This document shows, in pieces, positions 21,064-32,414 of a stretch of 64,000 nucleotides of DNA (position 1 is the stretch's first letter; every line of letters begins with the position of its first letter). The stretch is from assembly GCA_001557505.1 (NCBI GenBank), contig LSAX01000005.1, forward strand, positions 3,658,001 to 3,722,000, given 5' to 3'. This DNA comes from Reticulascus tulasneorum (taxonomy: Eukaryota > Ascomycota > Sordariomycetes > Glomerellales > Reticulascaceae). The translations under genes were made by a program, and so were the position numbers. The notes beneath the pieces were generated by a model. That model searched no databases. It worked only from the letters and a program-made list of their open reading frames with translations, and was not told the origin of the DNA.

Positions 21064-23001
21064 ATGCTTAACATTCTTTTGAGGTTCTATGCTGAATCTT
21101 CAAATAACAAGCGTGAGAATATTCGCAAAACCTTTGAAATGGCTTCGGGCTGGCCATATCCATATCCCCCACTATCACATGGCCGAAGAATTCGCCTCCT
21201 CACGGTGAAGGGATATAGTCCCGGGTTTTCCGACAGCCCAATTGATTGTACACTGTCCAACAACACCGTCCTTGATGAGTGCGTTGGCAAATATGAAGCT
21301 CTATCATACACATGGGGCCTTCCAACGTCCGGAGCCGACTTAACTGTCAACGGTCGGCGCTTCCCGATAAGGCTCAACCTCTTCCATGCACTACAGCAGC
21401 TTCGGTACCGGAATCGCCCACGGGTGTTTTGGATCGACGCGATATGCATCAATCAGGAAGATATGGCGGAGAAGAGTCGCCAAATTCCTCTGATGGCGGA
21501 CATCTATCGCAACTGCAGCCAGACAGTCATATGGCTAGGAAGATCGGACGAACAAACCGAGAAGGCATGGGACCTTATGAACAAAGTCAAAGGGCTTGTT
21601 TCAGAGGGATTCCTCACGAACCGCGAAATGAGATCCGCGCTACAGTATAATCGCGCGCGCTTCATGGGCCATTTTGGTCTACCAGTCTTCGTCCCGGGTT
21701 GGAAGGCGCTCTTCGAGCCTTTGAGCAGAGCATACTGGGATAGAGTGTGGATTATTCAAGAGGCCATCCTAGGCCGCGATCCGGTCGTGCATTGCGGGAA
21801 GCACAGCTTTCCACTCCGCGACATCGAGGACGTCATCAGCGCGACGTTCGCTCTGGGCGTCTACACGGCTTTTGTTGAGGCATGCGATGGCTTCTTCACA
21901 CTTGTTGCGTTACAACGGCAAGGCGCGGCTCATGGTAGCCTTGATCTATTCCAACTTTTGGAAATTGGATGTCAATCGCAAGCAACGGAAGCTCTCGACA
22001 AAGTATACGGTCTGTACGGCCTCACGGCTGACCCTACAACAGGAGGCGTAGGCATCACGGTGGATTACGAAAGAAGCCATCTCGAGCTTCTTCATCAGCT
22101 GGCCGTTGCTGGACTGAAAAAGTCACAGACATTAAGGCAGCTAGGGCTGACGAGCATCTCCTTGTATCCGCACCCGGAGCTTCCATCCTGGGTCCCCGAC
22201 TGGTCAGCACCATCTAAGCGCCATGTTCTACCCAGTCCGAAGACCGACTTACAGCTGCACCATCTGCTATCGGCATCGGGTACTTCCCCACGTCCCATAT
22301 TTAGAGGTGTCAATGACTCACAGCTCGGCGTCCTGGGTGTCTGCGTGGACGTTATCGCCACATGCGGGCTCCCCATGGTTCCAGGCCATGGCTCGGGAAA
22401 AAGGAGAAACGTTGGCCCCAGAGACATTGGCCCCATCTTCGAGTCCCTCAGCGCAGCCTTGATTAACCTAGAATGGATGGAGCTAGCTTTCGAGGGCCTC
22501 GCCCACCAAGCCCCTAATGCCAAATATCAACGTTCGGAAGAATTCTTCAGGGCTATTAACGCGGGCTGCGAGGACAGCGAGCTCTCCACGGAGTTTGTCA
22601 AGTTCGAGCAGTGGATGAAGTTGCAGCGTATTCAATGGTGGGTATCATGGTTGCAACTATACAGGGTACACTGGTTCCTGCATGAACTCGTGGCCTGCTT
22701 CTGGATGCTACTCGGATACTTTAGTGGATATATGCGTCCCGGTATGAATGTCATGTACCTATATACACACGGGAGGAAATTGTGTAGGACTGAAAGCGGG
22801 CATTTAATATTGGCACCTTCTATGGCGAGGGCAGGGGATATGGTGTTTGTCTTATCCGGGATGGATTGGCCTGCAATTGTGAGGGATGCAAATGTTGACT
22901 ACGACGGTGTGTTAAGGTTCGTGGGAGAGGCTTCTATGCCCTCTGCAGCTGCAATTTTGAGATGCAGCGTTGAACCACCGGAGCGGATATGGCTGAGGTG
23001 A
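21064..23001 (+). CDS. HET-domain (heterokaryon incompatibility) protein, 645 aa
   Basis: A single uninterrupted frame. The HET domain is clear: YEALSYTWG at 77-85, RVFWIDAICINQED at 120-133, IPLMADIYRNCSQTVIWLG at 141-159, and later YWDRVWIIQE. The middle contains the usual post-HET text (ALDKVYGLYGLT ... LPSWVPDW). HET proteins trigger cell death when incompatible fungal individuals fuse, or respond to other danger signals, in the cytoplasm. A start at the internal Met (residue 26, MASGW) is possible, since the first 25 residues are not part of the domain. No repeat domain (WD40, ankyrin) is attached. The lack of introns and the position beside a decayed carboxypeptidase suit an accessory, fast-changing locus. 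Confidence 0.9.
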   Translation: MLNILLRFYAESSNNKRENIRKTFEMASGWPYPYPPLSHGRRIRLLTVKGYSPGFSDSPIDCTLSNNTVLDECVGKYEALSYTWGLPTSGADLTVNGRRFPIRLNLFHALQQLRYRNRPRVFWIDAICINQEDMAEKSRQIPLMADIYRNCSQTVIWLGRSDEQTEKAWDLMNKVKGLVSEGFLTNREMRSALQYNRARFMGHFGLPVFVPGWKALFEPLSRAYWDRVWIIQEAILGRDPVVHCGKHSFPLRDIEDVISATFALGVYTAFVEACDGFFTLVALQRQGAAHGSLDLFQLLEIGCQSQATEALDKVYGLYGLTADPTTGGVGITVDYERSHLELLHQLAVAGLKKSQTLRQLGLTSISLYPHPELPSWVPDWSAPSKRHVLPSPKTDLQLHHLLSASGTSPRPIFRGVNDSQLGVLGVCVDVIATCGLPMVPGHGSGKRRNVGPRDIGPIFESLSAALINLEWMELAFEGLAHQAPNAKYQRSEEFFRAINAGCEDSELSTEFVKFEQWMKLQRIQWWVSWLQLYRVHWFLHELVACFWMLLGYFSGYMRPGMNVMYLYTHGRKLCRTESGHLILAPSMARAGDMVFVLSGMDWPAIVRDANVDYDGVLRFVGEASMPSAAAILRCSVEPPERIWLR

Positions 23002-23091
23002 GAGAGTTCCTGCTGCCGGATATGCAAGAATCACAGAATCTATGGACATTATTATAGGGGAACTCCCAGCACAACCTTAAGGACATGTACA

Positions 23092-23707
23092 GTGATGCAG
23101 AATCAAGATCCCTGCAGGCAAGTAGAGGGATGTGCTGCCTCAGATGACCAGAGTTCGACGGCCTTTTACGGCACGGCTCCTTTCTCCGAGATGGAGACAC
23201 AAAACAGCGAATGGGTCATGGCCTCGTTCCCAAGCCTGCAATGGTACCTCGGCCTGCACTCAAGCGCCGCCACGGTGCTATAACCATGTGGCGACGACTC
23301 CAGCCATGTGACAGATCCGACCACGACATTTTCCAAATCCTGCCTTTGGCGGCAAGCGTGCTATTTTAACTGACAAACCGGGGTTGGGATGCCATCCTTA
23401 TATCGACGAGAAGGCCCGCGACCTGTATGCGACCGCAGCATGTAACATAGCAAACCGCAGATTTGACTCTACAGGACGACATTACCCGGCATATCAGATC
23501 TCGCATCTATATCCGACGTCTGGCAGCTCCATTGACTACACATGTGCTAGACTCGTTATCGATCCGACCGAAAAGAAGATCTACGGGTCTGGTTTAGAGT
23601 TCGTGCAACTGAGCTTGGACCACTGGCGCATATTCTATTCAACTATGGGGATTCACAACCAGAACACCGATGCCACGTCTGATCACACAGGTGTGGCCCG
23701 GGCCTGA
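23092..23707 (+). pseudogene. Remnant of a zinc carboxypeptidase (peptidase family M14)
   Basis: Two separate frames hold successive parts of an M14 domain. From about 23150 the text STAFYGTAPFSEMET followed by QWYLGLHSSAATVL matches the M14 stretch around the third zinc ligand His. It is closed by a stop at 23281-23283. From about 23400 a second frame reads DEKARDLYATAACNIANRRF and LYPTSGSSIDYT, matching the substrate-pocket part that normally ends with a catalytic Glu. No catalytic Glu context follows. The first two zinc ligands (HxxE), which should lie before 23092, are absent because the HET gene ends at 23001. This looks like a truncated, frame-broken relic. A functional spliced gene is unlikely given the missing zinc site. 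Confidence 0.6.
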
Positions 23708-24505
23708 GTGCTTTCGATGGGTAGCTTCTCCTCATTCCAATTGGATCCATGAATTTATCAGCGATCGAACGGGACGCTTGGCTGTGAATGAGGGTTTCAA
23801 GTTCCTGACTTTGGGCAGGAGCTCACCTTGCGTCAACTGTCCTCGATGTATCTGTACGGGAACCTGCGTTCGATAGATTCACACGCCCAGCGTCATGGAA
23901 CAACTCGAACCCGTGACGGGCCCAGCCTCTCGCATTCGACCTTGCGGCACGAGAACTGATCAAACAGAAATCCCGATTTGGGGGAGGCATTCCCGTTAAT
24001 TGCGATGTGGTTACGGCTCTTTGTTGCGCTACTAAAGGGGTGTCAAACACGAGCTCCTCAAATGCACTTGGGGATCCACACAAGTAGTACGACCCTCTCC
24101 CGTTCCAAACAACCCGATAATTAACTTAATTAACGGGCTCAAATCAGTGCCTTGGGCGCCTATCGACTGGGTAATTGATATCGCAACTCAATTTGCATAG
24201 GGCAAAGGATCTTATGGAACTTGATAGAGCAGGCAAAGCTGTCAGGTCATGCGATTCTTATTCTTGCGATTTTAAGATACTTATCTAAGAACGCCCAATT
24301 TCAGGCTGGCGCGTGATCCGCGGAAGCTCTATGGCACTGCAGATTACGTACGGCTGTGCCGATTGGCTTGTTCTTTGCCCACTGAACTCTAAGCTTTTTT
24401 GAACTTGACATTTGATAACGAGAGTGGGCTGCTCAACACCCAGCATCGGGTCCTCATTCAAGTACTTCCACCTCCATCCGTCTATCCCATCCTTTACTGA
24501 CCTCC
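23708..24505. other. Intergenic region upstream of the FAD oxidoreductase
   Basis: No convincing coding frame. A B-box-like GGGTTCGAG occurs on the minus strand near 23910 but no tRNA fold surrounds it. The segment should hold the promoter of the gene at 24506. Confidence 0.5.
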
Positions 24506-26041
24506 ATGGAACCAATGACCGAGCCGCGCCAGTCACTGGGAGCGAGCCCCGATGCGCCGTTTCCAGTGCCAAATGCCACTATTCCCTTTTGGCGTACCGA
24601 GCTTCACCCGCTTGACAGCCACCAAAGTACTAGCGAGTTGCCGACGGAGCAGGACATCGTCATAATTGGCGCAGGCTATGCCGGTGCAGCAATCGCATTC
24701 TATCTAAACGATCGACCAACTGGCCGTCCATCCGTTACTGTCCTCGAAGCGAGAGAGGCGTGTTCCGGGGCTACCGGCCGGAACGGTATGTCGCTCGCCA
24801 GTTCACGCTTGCCCCATGTGCGATTAACATTGCGACGCAAGGTGGCCATATTCGTCCCGATGTTCACCTAGGACTGACAAGACGTATCAAGAAGTATGGT
24901 CGGCCTGCCGCCGATGAGGTGGCCGAGTTTGAGATGGCCAACCTCCACGCTGTGCGAGACTTGGTTCGGGCTAGAAAAATTGATTGCGACTTCACCATGG
25001 CAACCACCATGACCGTGTTCCACGATAACGCCCTCGCAAACGCAGCGAAGCAAGATCTCGACGCGCTGGTCGAATTAGGATCACCAACCGCGAGGCTAGT
25101 TCACTACACCGAAGGCAAAGCGGCCGAGGTGTTCTCGGGTGTAAGCGGTGCAACAGCTGTCTTCTCATTCCAAGCGGGGTCGATCTGGTAAACTTTCCTT
25201 ACTCTTGTGAGTTCGCCTGATGTCACTCACACAATCAGGCCATACAAGTTCGTTATGCACCTGCTAGCTGATGCTGTCACGAAAGGGGCTCGCCTCTACA
25301 CCCACACCCGCGTTACGAGGATTTCAGACACTCCAGACAGAGATGGCTATTGGACGTTATCTACCAACAAAGGAGACACCAAAGCCAAGACGGTGATCTT
25401 TGCAACCAATGGCTACACCTCAGCTCTCCTTCCGCAGTATCGGGACAGAATCATCCCCGTCCGCGGCATCTGTACTCATGTCAAGGTACCAGACGGCGCA
25501 CAGCCACCACACCTGCCATCGTCCTACTCGATTAGGCATGCACCGAACTTGTACGATTATCAAATCACTAGACCAGACGGGAGCATCATTGTCGGCGGAG
25601 CTAGGACCGAGGTCATCCCCCGTAGGAAAGAATGGTACGATGTTTCTGACGATTCCGAGCTGATCAGGCCCGCCGTCCCATATTTTGATGGCTTGCTGCA
25701 GAGGACTTACCAAGGATGGATGGGGACTGACGCAAAGGTCGAGAGCATCTGGACAGGCATTATGGGAGCAAGTTCATCTGTATGGCCGTTTATTTCCGGA
25801 CAGCTAACCAGAGTAGTACACGAACGATCTCAGCCCTCATGTGGGCCAAGTTCCCTCCAAGCCGGGACAGTTTATCTGCGCAGGCTTCAACGGGCACGGC
25901 ATGTCTTTCGTGCTCCTCGCCGCAAGAGGCGTTGCAAAAATGGTCGACGATGGAGTTCCATTTGCTGAAGTAGGTGTTCCACGTTTATTCAAGACCAGTG
26001 ATGAGAGACTCCGACAATCTCATAATGAGATTCTATTATGA
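24506..26041 (+). CDS. DAO-family FAD-dependent oxidoreductase, 463 aa
   Basis: Four exons: 24506-24785, 24842-25187, 25239-25779 and 25817-26041. The FAD-binding fold is at residues 51-60 (IVIIGAGYAG), followed by SVTVLEAREACSGATGRNGG formed across the first intron. The C-terminus carries PSKPGQFICAGFNGHGM, the usual FAD-site end of this group. The family (D-amino acid oxidase/glycine oxidase-like, Pfam DAO) oxidises amines or amino acids with FAD; the substrate is not predictable. No signal peptide and no obvious peroxisomal ending (it ends EILL). The first acceptor is AAG rather than YAG, and the last intron is only 37 nt, though both restore family-like sequence. Confidence 0.85.
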
Positions 26042-26850
26042 ATGGCCTGTGTTGCTCATGGGGAATTCCGACCCCGGTAACCTAGATTCGGCACCTGTGC
26101 CCCCTCATTAGTAGGGTTTAACGTGCATCGAATTCCCCTGTACAAAAACAGCAGGCGAGGCTTTTGCATATTTTGGGGTTTGATATGCACCATATGTATT
26201 TTAACGCCTCCTCGGCCTTATCCATGCGGAGTGATATAAGAGTGTCGACAGGCGTCATATCTTCCTCTCCTTGCTTGTTTCGCAGCTCTCCATCACTGTG
26301 AATCTGGAATAACGACAATATGCCCGAACGCTCTTGGAGCAAGGAGCGAGCAAGAATACGAGTCAGCAATGTTTACGGCGAGCGGCCGTTTTGTGCATTA
26401 GTTACACTTTCAACCATTCGACAAAGATCAAGGCGGTCCCTCCAGCAGCATCGTAGAGCCCTAGATCACAAATATTCGATTGATCTGTGGAAACTATAGC
26501 GATTGGAAACAACTAGAATGGTTTGAAAACTTGGTTCCGAAACAAAGCCCAGTCGCAATGTCGTTGGTCGTTAAAAGAGCTAGGTTGTAGACAGAGATAC
26601 TGAAGGCATTTTCAAGAGAGCTTAAAGAAGAAGAAGATAGTTCCACGGGAACGAAAGGGATCCATGACATCTCCACCAATCATCTTCTAACCGGACATGA
26701 AAACTCTGTAGGAAGCCTTTCCAACTTTTGAAGGCACATGCCCATCTGTGGATTGAGGCCACCCACTGGAACAGTCCATACAACCCGACGATGCCTTCCT
26801 TAGGCCATTTCGGTCTTCGAAGAGGATCTTCCTCTCGCATGAAGTGGATC
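26042..26850. other. Intergenic region between convergent genes
   Basis: It holds the 3' ends of the FAD oxidoreductase and of the methyltransferase. Short frames on the minus strand at 26118-26369 and 26622-26840 have no family resemblance or splice support. I see nothing else. Confidence 0.55.
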
Positions 26851-28618
26851 TCAAGTTCCTTGTCCTGGGGCAGAAGTAGTCTGCGGGGTGGAAGTAGTTT
26901 CTGGGGCAGTAGTAGTCTCCGGGGCAGTAGTAGTCTCGGGGACAGGAGCAGTCTCGGGGACAGGAGCAGTCTCGGGGACAGGAGTAGTCTCCGGGACAGG
27001 AGCAGTTTCGAGTGGCTCCTCTGGTTTTCGGCCGTATACCAAGTGCCTGTTATATGATCAGGTCAGCAAAGCATCACAGTTTCGCCTTCGATTCCGAGAA
27101 GCACTTACATATCAGAATTGGTTCTATTCCTGGGATTGCGAATAGAAGAACGCATTTTGGCAACGAGGACTTGCACCTCCTCGAGGGACCAGCCAAGGAT
27201 CTGGCCAATGGGATACAGGGCGAAGCCGTCCAAGCTCAAGTCCATGTATAAGCCGACATACATACCCATCTCCTTAAGCTTCTTGTCTTTGGGCCAGGCG
27301 CCGTGAGGAAGCTTGAACTTCTTGTGGGTAATGTCGGTGAAGCCGGCATCGCGCGCGTACTTCACCATATTGCCCTCGGAGAACTCGAACGTCCGTCCAA
27401 GCTTCTCTCCGGCGCCATAAAACAACCGAGACCATTGTTTGTAGACACTGGGGATGGTCAGCTGGGTGTTAAGTTAAGAAGTGATTGATTCGGTGTCGGG
27501 GTGAGTCAAAACGAGAAGTTAGGGTACGTACTGGTTGTCATCGAAGGGTACCTCGGGATTGTCACAACGCAGCTCAATATTGGGCTCTATGTGCTGGAAG
27601 TAGCCGCCGGGTTTGAGGGATTGAAACATCTGCTGGTAAAACTTGCCCCAATCGGCGATAGCGGCGTGCATATAACGAACATGAATAAAGTCGAAAGACG
27701 CAGGCCTGAAAGTCCAGTCGAGCTGAGCATCGTCGATCTGGAAGTTAAGGTTTGGCGGTACCCAGCTGGGCTGTGTAGGTGAAATGTCGGTGCCAATGAC
27801 CTCGGCGGACGGGAACTTGTCCGCAATATCGCTGGCAACTGGTTAGGAGGCGTTGGGCATGGCCACAGTGTCACAATAGCATCTTACATGGCCCAGATGC
27901 CGGTTCCGGTTCCCACATCCAAGATGCGCTGTTCAAAGGTCAACCCCGGTACGATGAGAAGGAAGAAGCGTTCATACCTGGGGATCATTTCCGATAGGTG
28001 CAATGTACAACTGGTCGTCCAGCATCATTGTCAGCCATTGATGCCTATAACCAATTAGTTTGTATGGCGTGCCGACGTATGAGCGAATTCGCATATGATC
28101 TTACGCCACATCAAAGGCCTCTATGTGTTTGTCGTCATTTGGAGCCCTGTAAGGAGAAGTCAGCATTTATGCCGCAACGACTGCGCGAGCTTGGGAGGCG
28201 AAAGGTGAAATAAACTCACCAATATTCGGTCGTTTGGGAAGACTGATAAGTTCTGCCATGGAGGGTACGGTAATCTAGAATACCGGACGTAATGGATGTG
28301 GTTGAATCACGGAGACTTCGCGCTGGAAAGTTAGCGGCAAGTTCGGAAGTAGACAGAGACGTGACTAGTCAGGGATCATGCCTTTCCGCGTCGGCGGCAG
28401 AATCATTTTCATTCTCGCCTACAACTTCGGGATCCTAGACCATAGAGCTAAGTTAGTCAATGATGTGATGTCATCCCGCCGGACCTAGCGGCAGCACAGT
28501 GCCTTCGGGCTCGGGACGATAAGGCTGGTGACTGAGCCGATGCTACACTATCATAGCAAAACACACGGGAACCACTGACGAAGTCGATCTGCTGCTGGGC
28601 TTCTTCCGGAGCCGACAT
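26851..28618 (-). CDS. LaeA-like SAM-dependent methyltransferase with PET-repeat tail, about 396 aa
   Basis: Nine proposed exons on the minus strand: 28618-28580, 28434-28382, 28315-28220, 28146-28105, 28044-27978, 27928-27888, 27831-27528, 27461-27109 and 27046-26851. Spliced text is typical of the fungal LaeA-like/TAM group: EYWAPNDDKHIEAFDVAHQWL, motif I RILDVGTGTGIWAIDIADKFP, then VIGTDISPTQP, FDFIHVRYMHA, LKPGGYFQHIE and HLVYGRKPEE. LaeA-type proteins control secondary metabolism, but this large group also has cluster-bound and unassigned members. Exons 3-9 are firm. The 5' end is tentative: joining exon 2 to exon 3 needs a GC donor at 28381 and an AAG acceptor, giving AADAESLRDSTTS. The tail after PEEPLE consists of PVPET/TAPET repeats. 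Confidence 0.8.
26880..27010. repeat. Coding minisatellite encoding PVPET/TAPET repeats
   Basis: Tandem units of 15-18 nt on the minus strand encode APVPET, TPVPET, APVPET, APVPET, TTAPET, TTAPET and degenerate copies at the C-terminus of the methyltransferase. The near identity of the units at DNA level (GGGACAGGAGCAGTCTCG) suggests recent slippage. Confidence 0.85.
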
Positions 28619-31013
28619 ATTGTAGCTGATAAGTTTCTTCCAAGACGTTCGAAGAACGGAGAAGACACAGCAGGTGCAGAGAACCGAATGGTGGATTATT
28701 GGGATGGGAGAAGATTTGTGCGGGTGAGAACTCGTGGGATTGCGAGTTAACCCCTCAATCCCGGAAGGGTCAGCACATTCCCCGAGGACGAGGCCAAGTA
28801 GTCAACCAATAGTTCATCCCGGTCCGCTGCTTGTCCGTTATGAGTCTAGTTGCTCTCCGGGGACCGGTTGCCGCCCCTGTTTCGTGGGGGCCGGCTAGAA
28901 TATCGTGGGGGAGCATCGGAGGAACAACGGAAGTGGATATGTGTGGATGGGTCTGATGTCCACGAGAGGCGACCAAGTCTGCGTATGTAGCCACTACCTA
29001 CAGGCCCAGCTGGTATCTGCATTATTTGGTTCTTTCTCTTCGCCCTGTACCGTTTAGTAACCAAACAGTTGGTTATCGCGGGAACCCTTTGCAACCGTCC
29101 TGCACGTCATACGACAAAAAGTTACCATTCGAGGATTGGGTCAGCGTTGTTCTGAACCATATCATTAAAGACCCTGTCGATTCGTATCAAGAAGGTCAGA
29201 AATATGTTCCAGTTCCTTGTAGACGAGATTTGGTGAGTTGCTCTGTCTACGCGGAAGTTTTGGGGGCATGGCCTGTCTGAAATTTACATTTGGGACGTAT
29301 CAACGACGATACACGAGTATAACATCGTTCTAATTAGTAACCCATCAAACTGGCAATGAATGTTATTGCCTATGCCAGACCATAAGCAACATGTTCATGC
29401 AAGGAACAGGGGTATTCCCAAGCCTCTGGGGCCCCTCCAAGTCGGGAGTGGTTACATCAAAACGGGATATCATGCATTTGGACATTGGAAGATCTACCGT
29501 ATCTCGTGAGGACTACACTACTGCAAGGCGGTTTACGGAATCTATGGTGGAGACGACCTGGGCAATTCCCCCATCTCTTCACCTACCCCTACAAAGGATG
29601 ACGCAAGTACGCTTCTCTGAAGATGCGTCTCAGGCAATTTACTAGACACTCGCTCAATGTTGACGTACAGATCCGTGGGGCTCGCTCGCAAACTATGTAA
29701 TGCCAAGTTGTGGAAGTCTGTAGTAACGCTTCATGGAGCATGTCCAAAACACACCATTCCCTCAGCTCAATTCATACTTGTGGTGAGACTCACGCACTCA
29801 CACGACAGAGGATTCAGGCTGCAGAGCTCTGGGCCGGCACGTCGCCTGAAGCATGCCATGTTGCATCGACACGGCCGAGGTAAGTGGTCAGTTATACTTT
29901 ATTTTGGTCTTTATTTTTAGCATTCGATAGCGAATGGGGGGGCCATGCGCTGTGCGGGCCATTTGCTTTTTTTATTAATTACCCGGTTGGCGTTTGCCAC
30001 GGCTGGCTCCCGTTTGGTATGATGTACATCTACTCCGACGGAATGGCCATCCGAACGAGAAGTACATGTGATCGTGCCACATAACCATAAATATGTCGGG
30101 AGTGCCCCAAGACTTTGGATGATGCCGACACACACAGGTTTGAGCAGGTTGAGCAGGTTGAGCAGTCTTCGGCGTTGCGCGTCATCGTTGGGGCCTTCGA
30201 CGCTGCCCTTGTCGAACACACTTCAGACCCCCCCCCGCTGGATGGTTGGCTAGACTCGAGCCGACTTCGACAATGTGGCATTTCCGGCGGAGAAGCGACC
30301 TCCCCACTGTCAGACCTCCGCCTTAACTAGCTTCTTCTCAACCTGAACAAAGCGCCAGCAATTCTTTCTCCTCACCTGATTACCATCACGAACAGAAGAG
30401 CGGTGACCGTGGTTGACCCCCCAGATGCGAGATTCTCAACGAGTCTTGCGGGGAGTGTGGACACACAACCATTGGCGCGGTTAAATCGGCTGGATAAATT
30501 CACCAGCACTAAATCGCACGCCAGCAACCAATGCGGTGACAATCTGGGCAGCTGTAGAGCATGCGACGTAATAGGCTCGGGTCGACAGCTGTGGCGTAGT
30601 GGGGGAACTGACACGACAAGGCCCATGGCGGCAGTCGGGTGGTGGGGAGAGAGAGGTATGAGTGAGGGAATGCATGGGCAACCTTACTATCCAAGCTGAC
30701 ACGAGCTTTGCCTGGGAGGTGGGATGGAAGCGGTCGCACCTAGTCCAGCACTGGACCCGAAGCTCTCTGGATCTGGTAAGTCGATAACAAGACAAGATGA
30801 GGGGGTGGCATCGGCTCGTTCTTCTGCTTCTGTCCGCCGACCGCGGCCTGGATGCTATTTAAATCTTGACCGACTCTGCTTCGACATCGTCTTCTCCCAT
30901 CCTCTCTGTCTCGACACATCTCGGCCGTCCTCATTGCATACCCTAAGCTACCCCTCGAATCGGCTTTATCACCGTCGGATCACCCCCCCACTACCAACCT
31001 TTCGCCCCCGAAG
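28619..31013. other. Long intergenic region with no recognised gene
   Basis: About 2.4 kb between divergent genes. It holds the promoters of the methyltransferase and of xylitol dehydrogenase. Open frames around 29026-29920 and 30403-30800 show no family resemblance and are not joined by good splice sites. Three tandem copies of GAGCAGGTT occur near 30141-30165. A TATTTAAAT at 30856-30864 lies about 150 bp before the dehydrogenase start and may be its TATA box. Confidence 0.5.
30856..30864 (+). promoter_or_regulatory. Putative TATA element of the xylitol dehydrogenase gene
   Basis: TATTTAAAT lies about 150 bp upstream of the ATG at 31014, followed by a pyrimidine-rich leader of the kind seen before highly expressed fungal genes. 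Confidence 0.4.
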
Positions 31014-32414
31014 ATGGCGACAGCGGCTGCGCCACAGGAACCGATCCCCATCCAAGAGCAGACAATCGACCCAGAACCAGCCACATTACCAGAGGATACC
31101 CCAGCTCCAGTTGAGGCGCCACCTCAGGAACCAGAAGCTCCAGTGACAATCGACACTGCTGAGGAAACCAAGGCGCCCGAGCAGGAGACTGTAGCGGCCG
31201 AGCCCACCTCGGTTCCCGAACAGAAGAGCGTGAGTCCAATTGCTTCTCCCCCGATTCGCGCCCGCATTAACGCGCCTGGTTTGTGGTAGAATCTCTCGTT
31301 TATCCTCAATAAGCCGTTTGACGTCGAATTCGCCGAGCGACCGATTCCGACGCTAAAAACCCCACACGATGTGCTCGTGGCGGTCAATTACACTGGAATT
31401 TGCGGATCCGATGTACACTATTGGGAACATGGTGCCATTGGACATTTCGTCGTCAAGGACCCCATGGTCCTCGGCCACGAATCGGCCGGCACTGTCGTTG
31501 AGGTCGGAAGTGAGGTGACCACTATCAAACCCGGCGACAGAATCGCTTTGGAACCCGGCTACCCCTGCAGGCGGTGTGGTGACTGCCTTGCCGGGCACTA
31601 CAACCTCTGCCACAAGATGGTGTTCGCCGCGACGCCGCCCTACGACGGGACACTGGCCGGCTTCTGGGTTGCGCCGTTCGACTTCTGCTACAAGCTGCCG
31701 GACAACGTGTCCCTCCAGGAGGGCGCGCTGATTGAGCCGCTCGCCGTAGCTGTCCACATCACCAAGCAGGCCCAGATTACGCCGGGCGCAAGCGTGGTCG
31801 TCATGGGGGCCGGGCCGGTCGGCTTGCTCTGCGCGGCCGTGGCCCGCGCTTTTGGCGCCACCAAGGTTGTGAGCGTTGACATCATACCAGCAAAGCTCGA
31901 GTTCGCAAAGTCTTTCGCCTCAACTCACACCTACATCTCGCAGCGCATTTCGGCAGAGGAGAATGCTCGTGCGCTGATCGAGCAGTGTGATCTTGGTAAG
32001 GGTGCCGATGTCGTCATCGACGCCAGCGGCGCGGAGCCCTCTATCCAGACCAGCTTGCACGTCGTCAGAATGGGCGGCACCTACGTACAAGGCGGTATGG
32101 GCAAATCGGACATCACATTCCCCATCATGGCTCTCTGCCTCAAGGAGGTCACTGCTAGGGGCAGCTTCCGTTACGGGCCAGGCGACTACAAGCTCGCCAT
32201 CGAGCTTGTGGCAAGCGGGAGCGTTAATGTCAAGAAGCTGATATCCGGAACCGTGGCCTTCGGCCAGGCCGAGGAAGCGTTCAAGAAGGTCAAAGAAGGG
32301 CAGGTCATCAAGATTTTGATTGCCGGGCCAAATGAGAAGATTGAAAGTGAGCTGGATACGACGGTTGACGAGACCAAGGTGGCCGAGGACGGGCCGAAGG
32401 AGGGATGCTGCTGA
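31014..32414 (+). CDS. Xylitol dehydrogenase (D-xylulose reductase) with acidic N-terminal extension, 446 aa
   Basis: Two exons, 31014-31229 and 31290-32414, phase 0, 60-nt intron. The second exon is a complete medium-chain dehydrogenase. Catalytic zinc ligands are Cys110 ([11 protein letters not shown]), His135 and Glu136 (LGHESAG). Structural zinc Cys are at 165, 168, 171 and 179. The NAD fold GAGPVG is near 245 with an Asp-ended strand (VVSVDI), favouring NAD+. [18 protein letters not shown] is closer to xylitol than to L-arabinitol dehydrogenase. It oxidises xylitol to D-xylulose in pentose catabolism. The first exon adds 72 residues rich in Pro, Glu and Ala with no zinc-enzyme counterpart; normal family members begin at about NLSFIL, right where exon 2 starts. 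The C-terminus ends EGCC. Confidence 0.9.

Noticed and set aside
23880..23990. Possible tRNA suggested by GGGTTCGAG on the minus strand
   Set aside because: No A box, anticodon arm or acceptor pairing could be traced around it.
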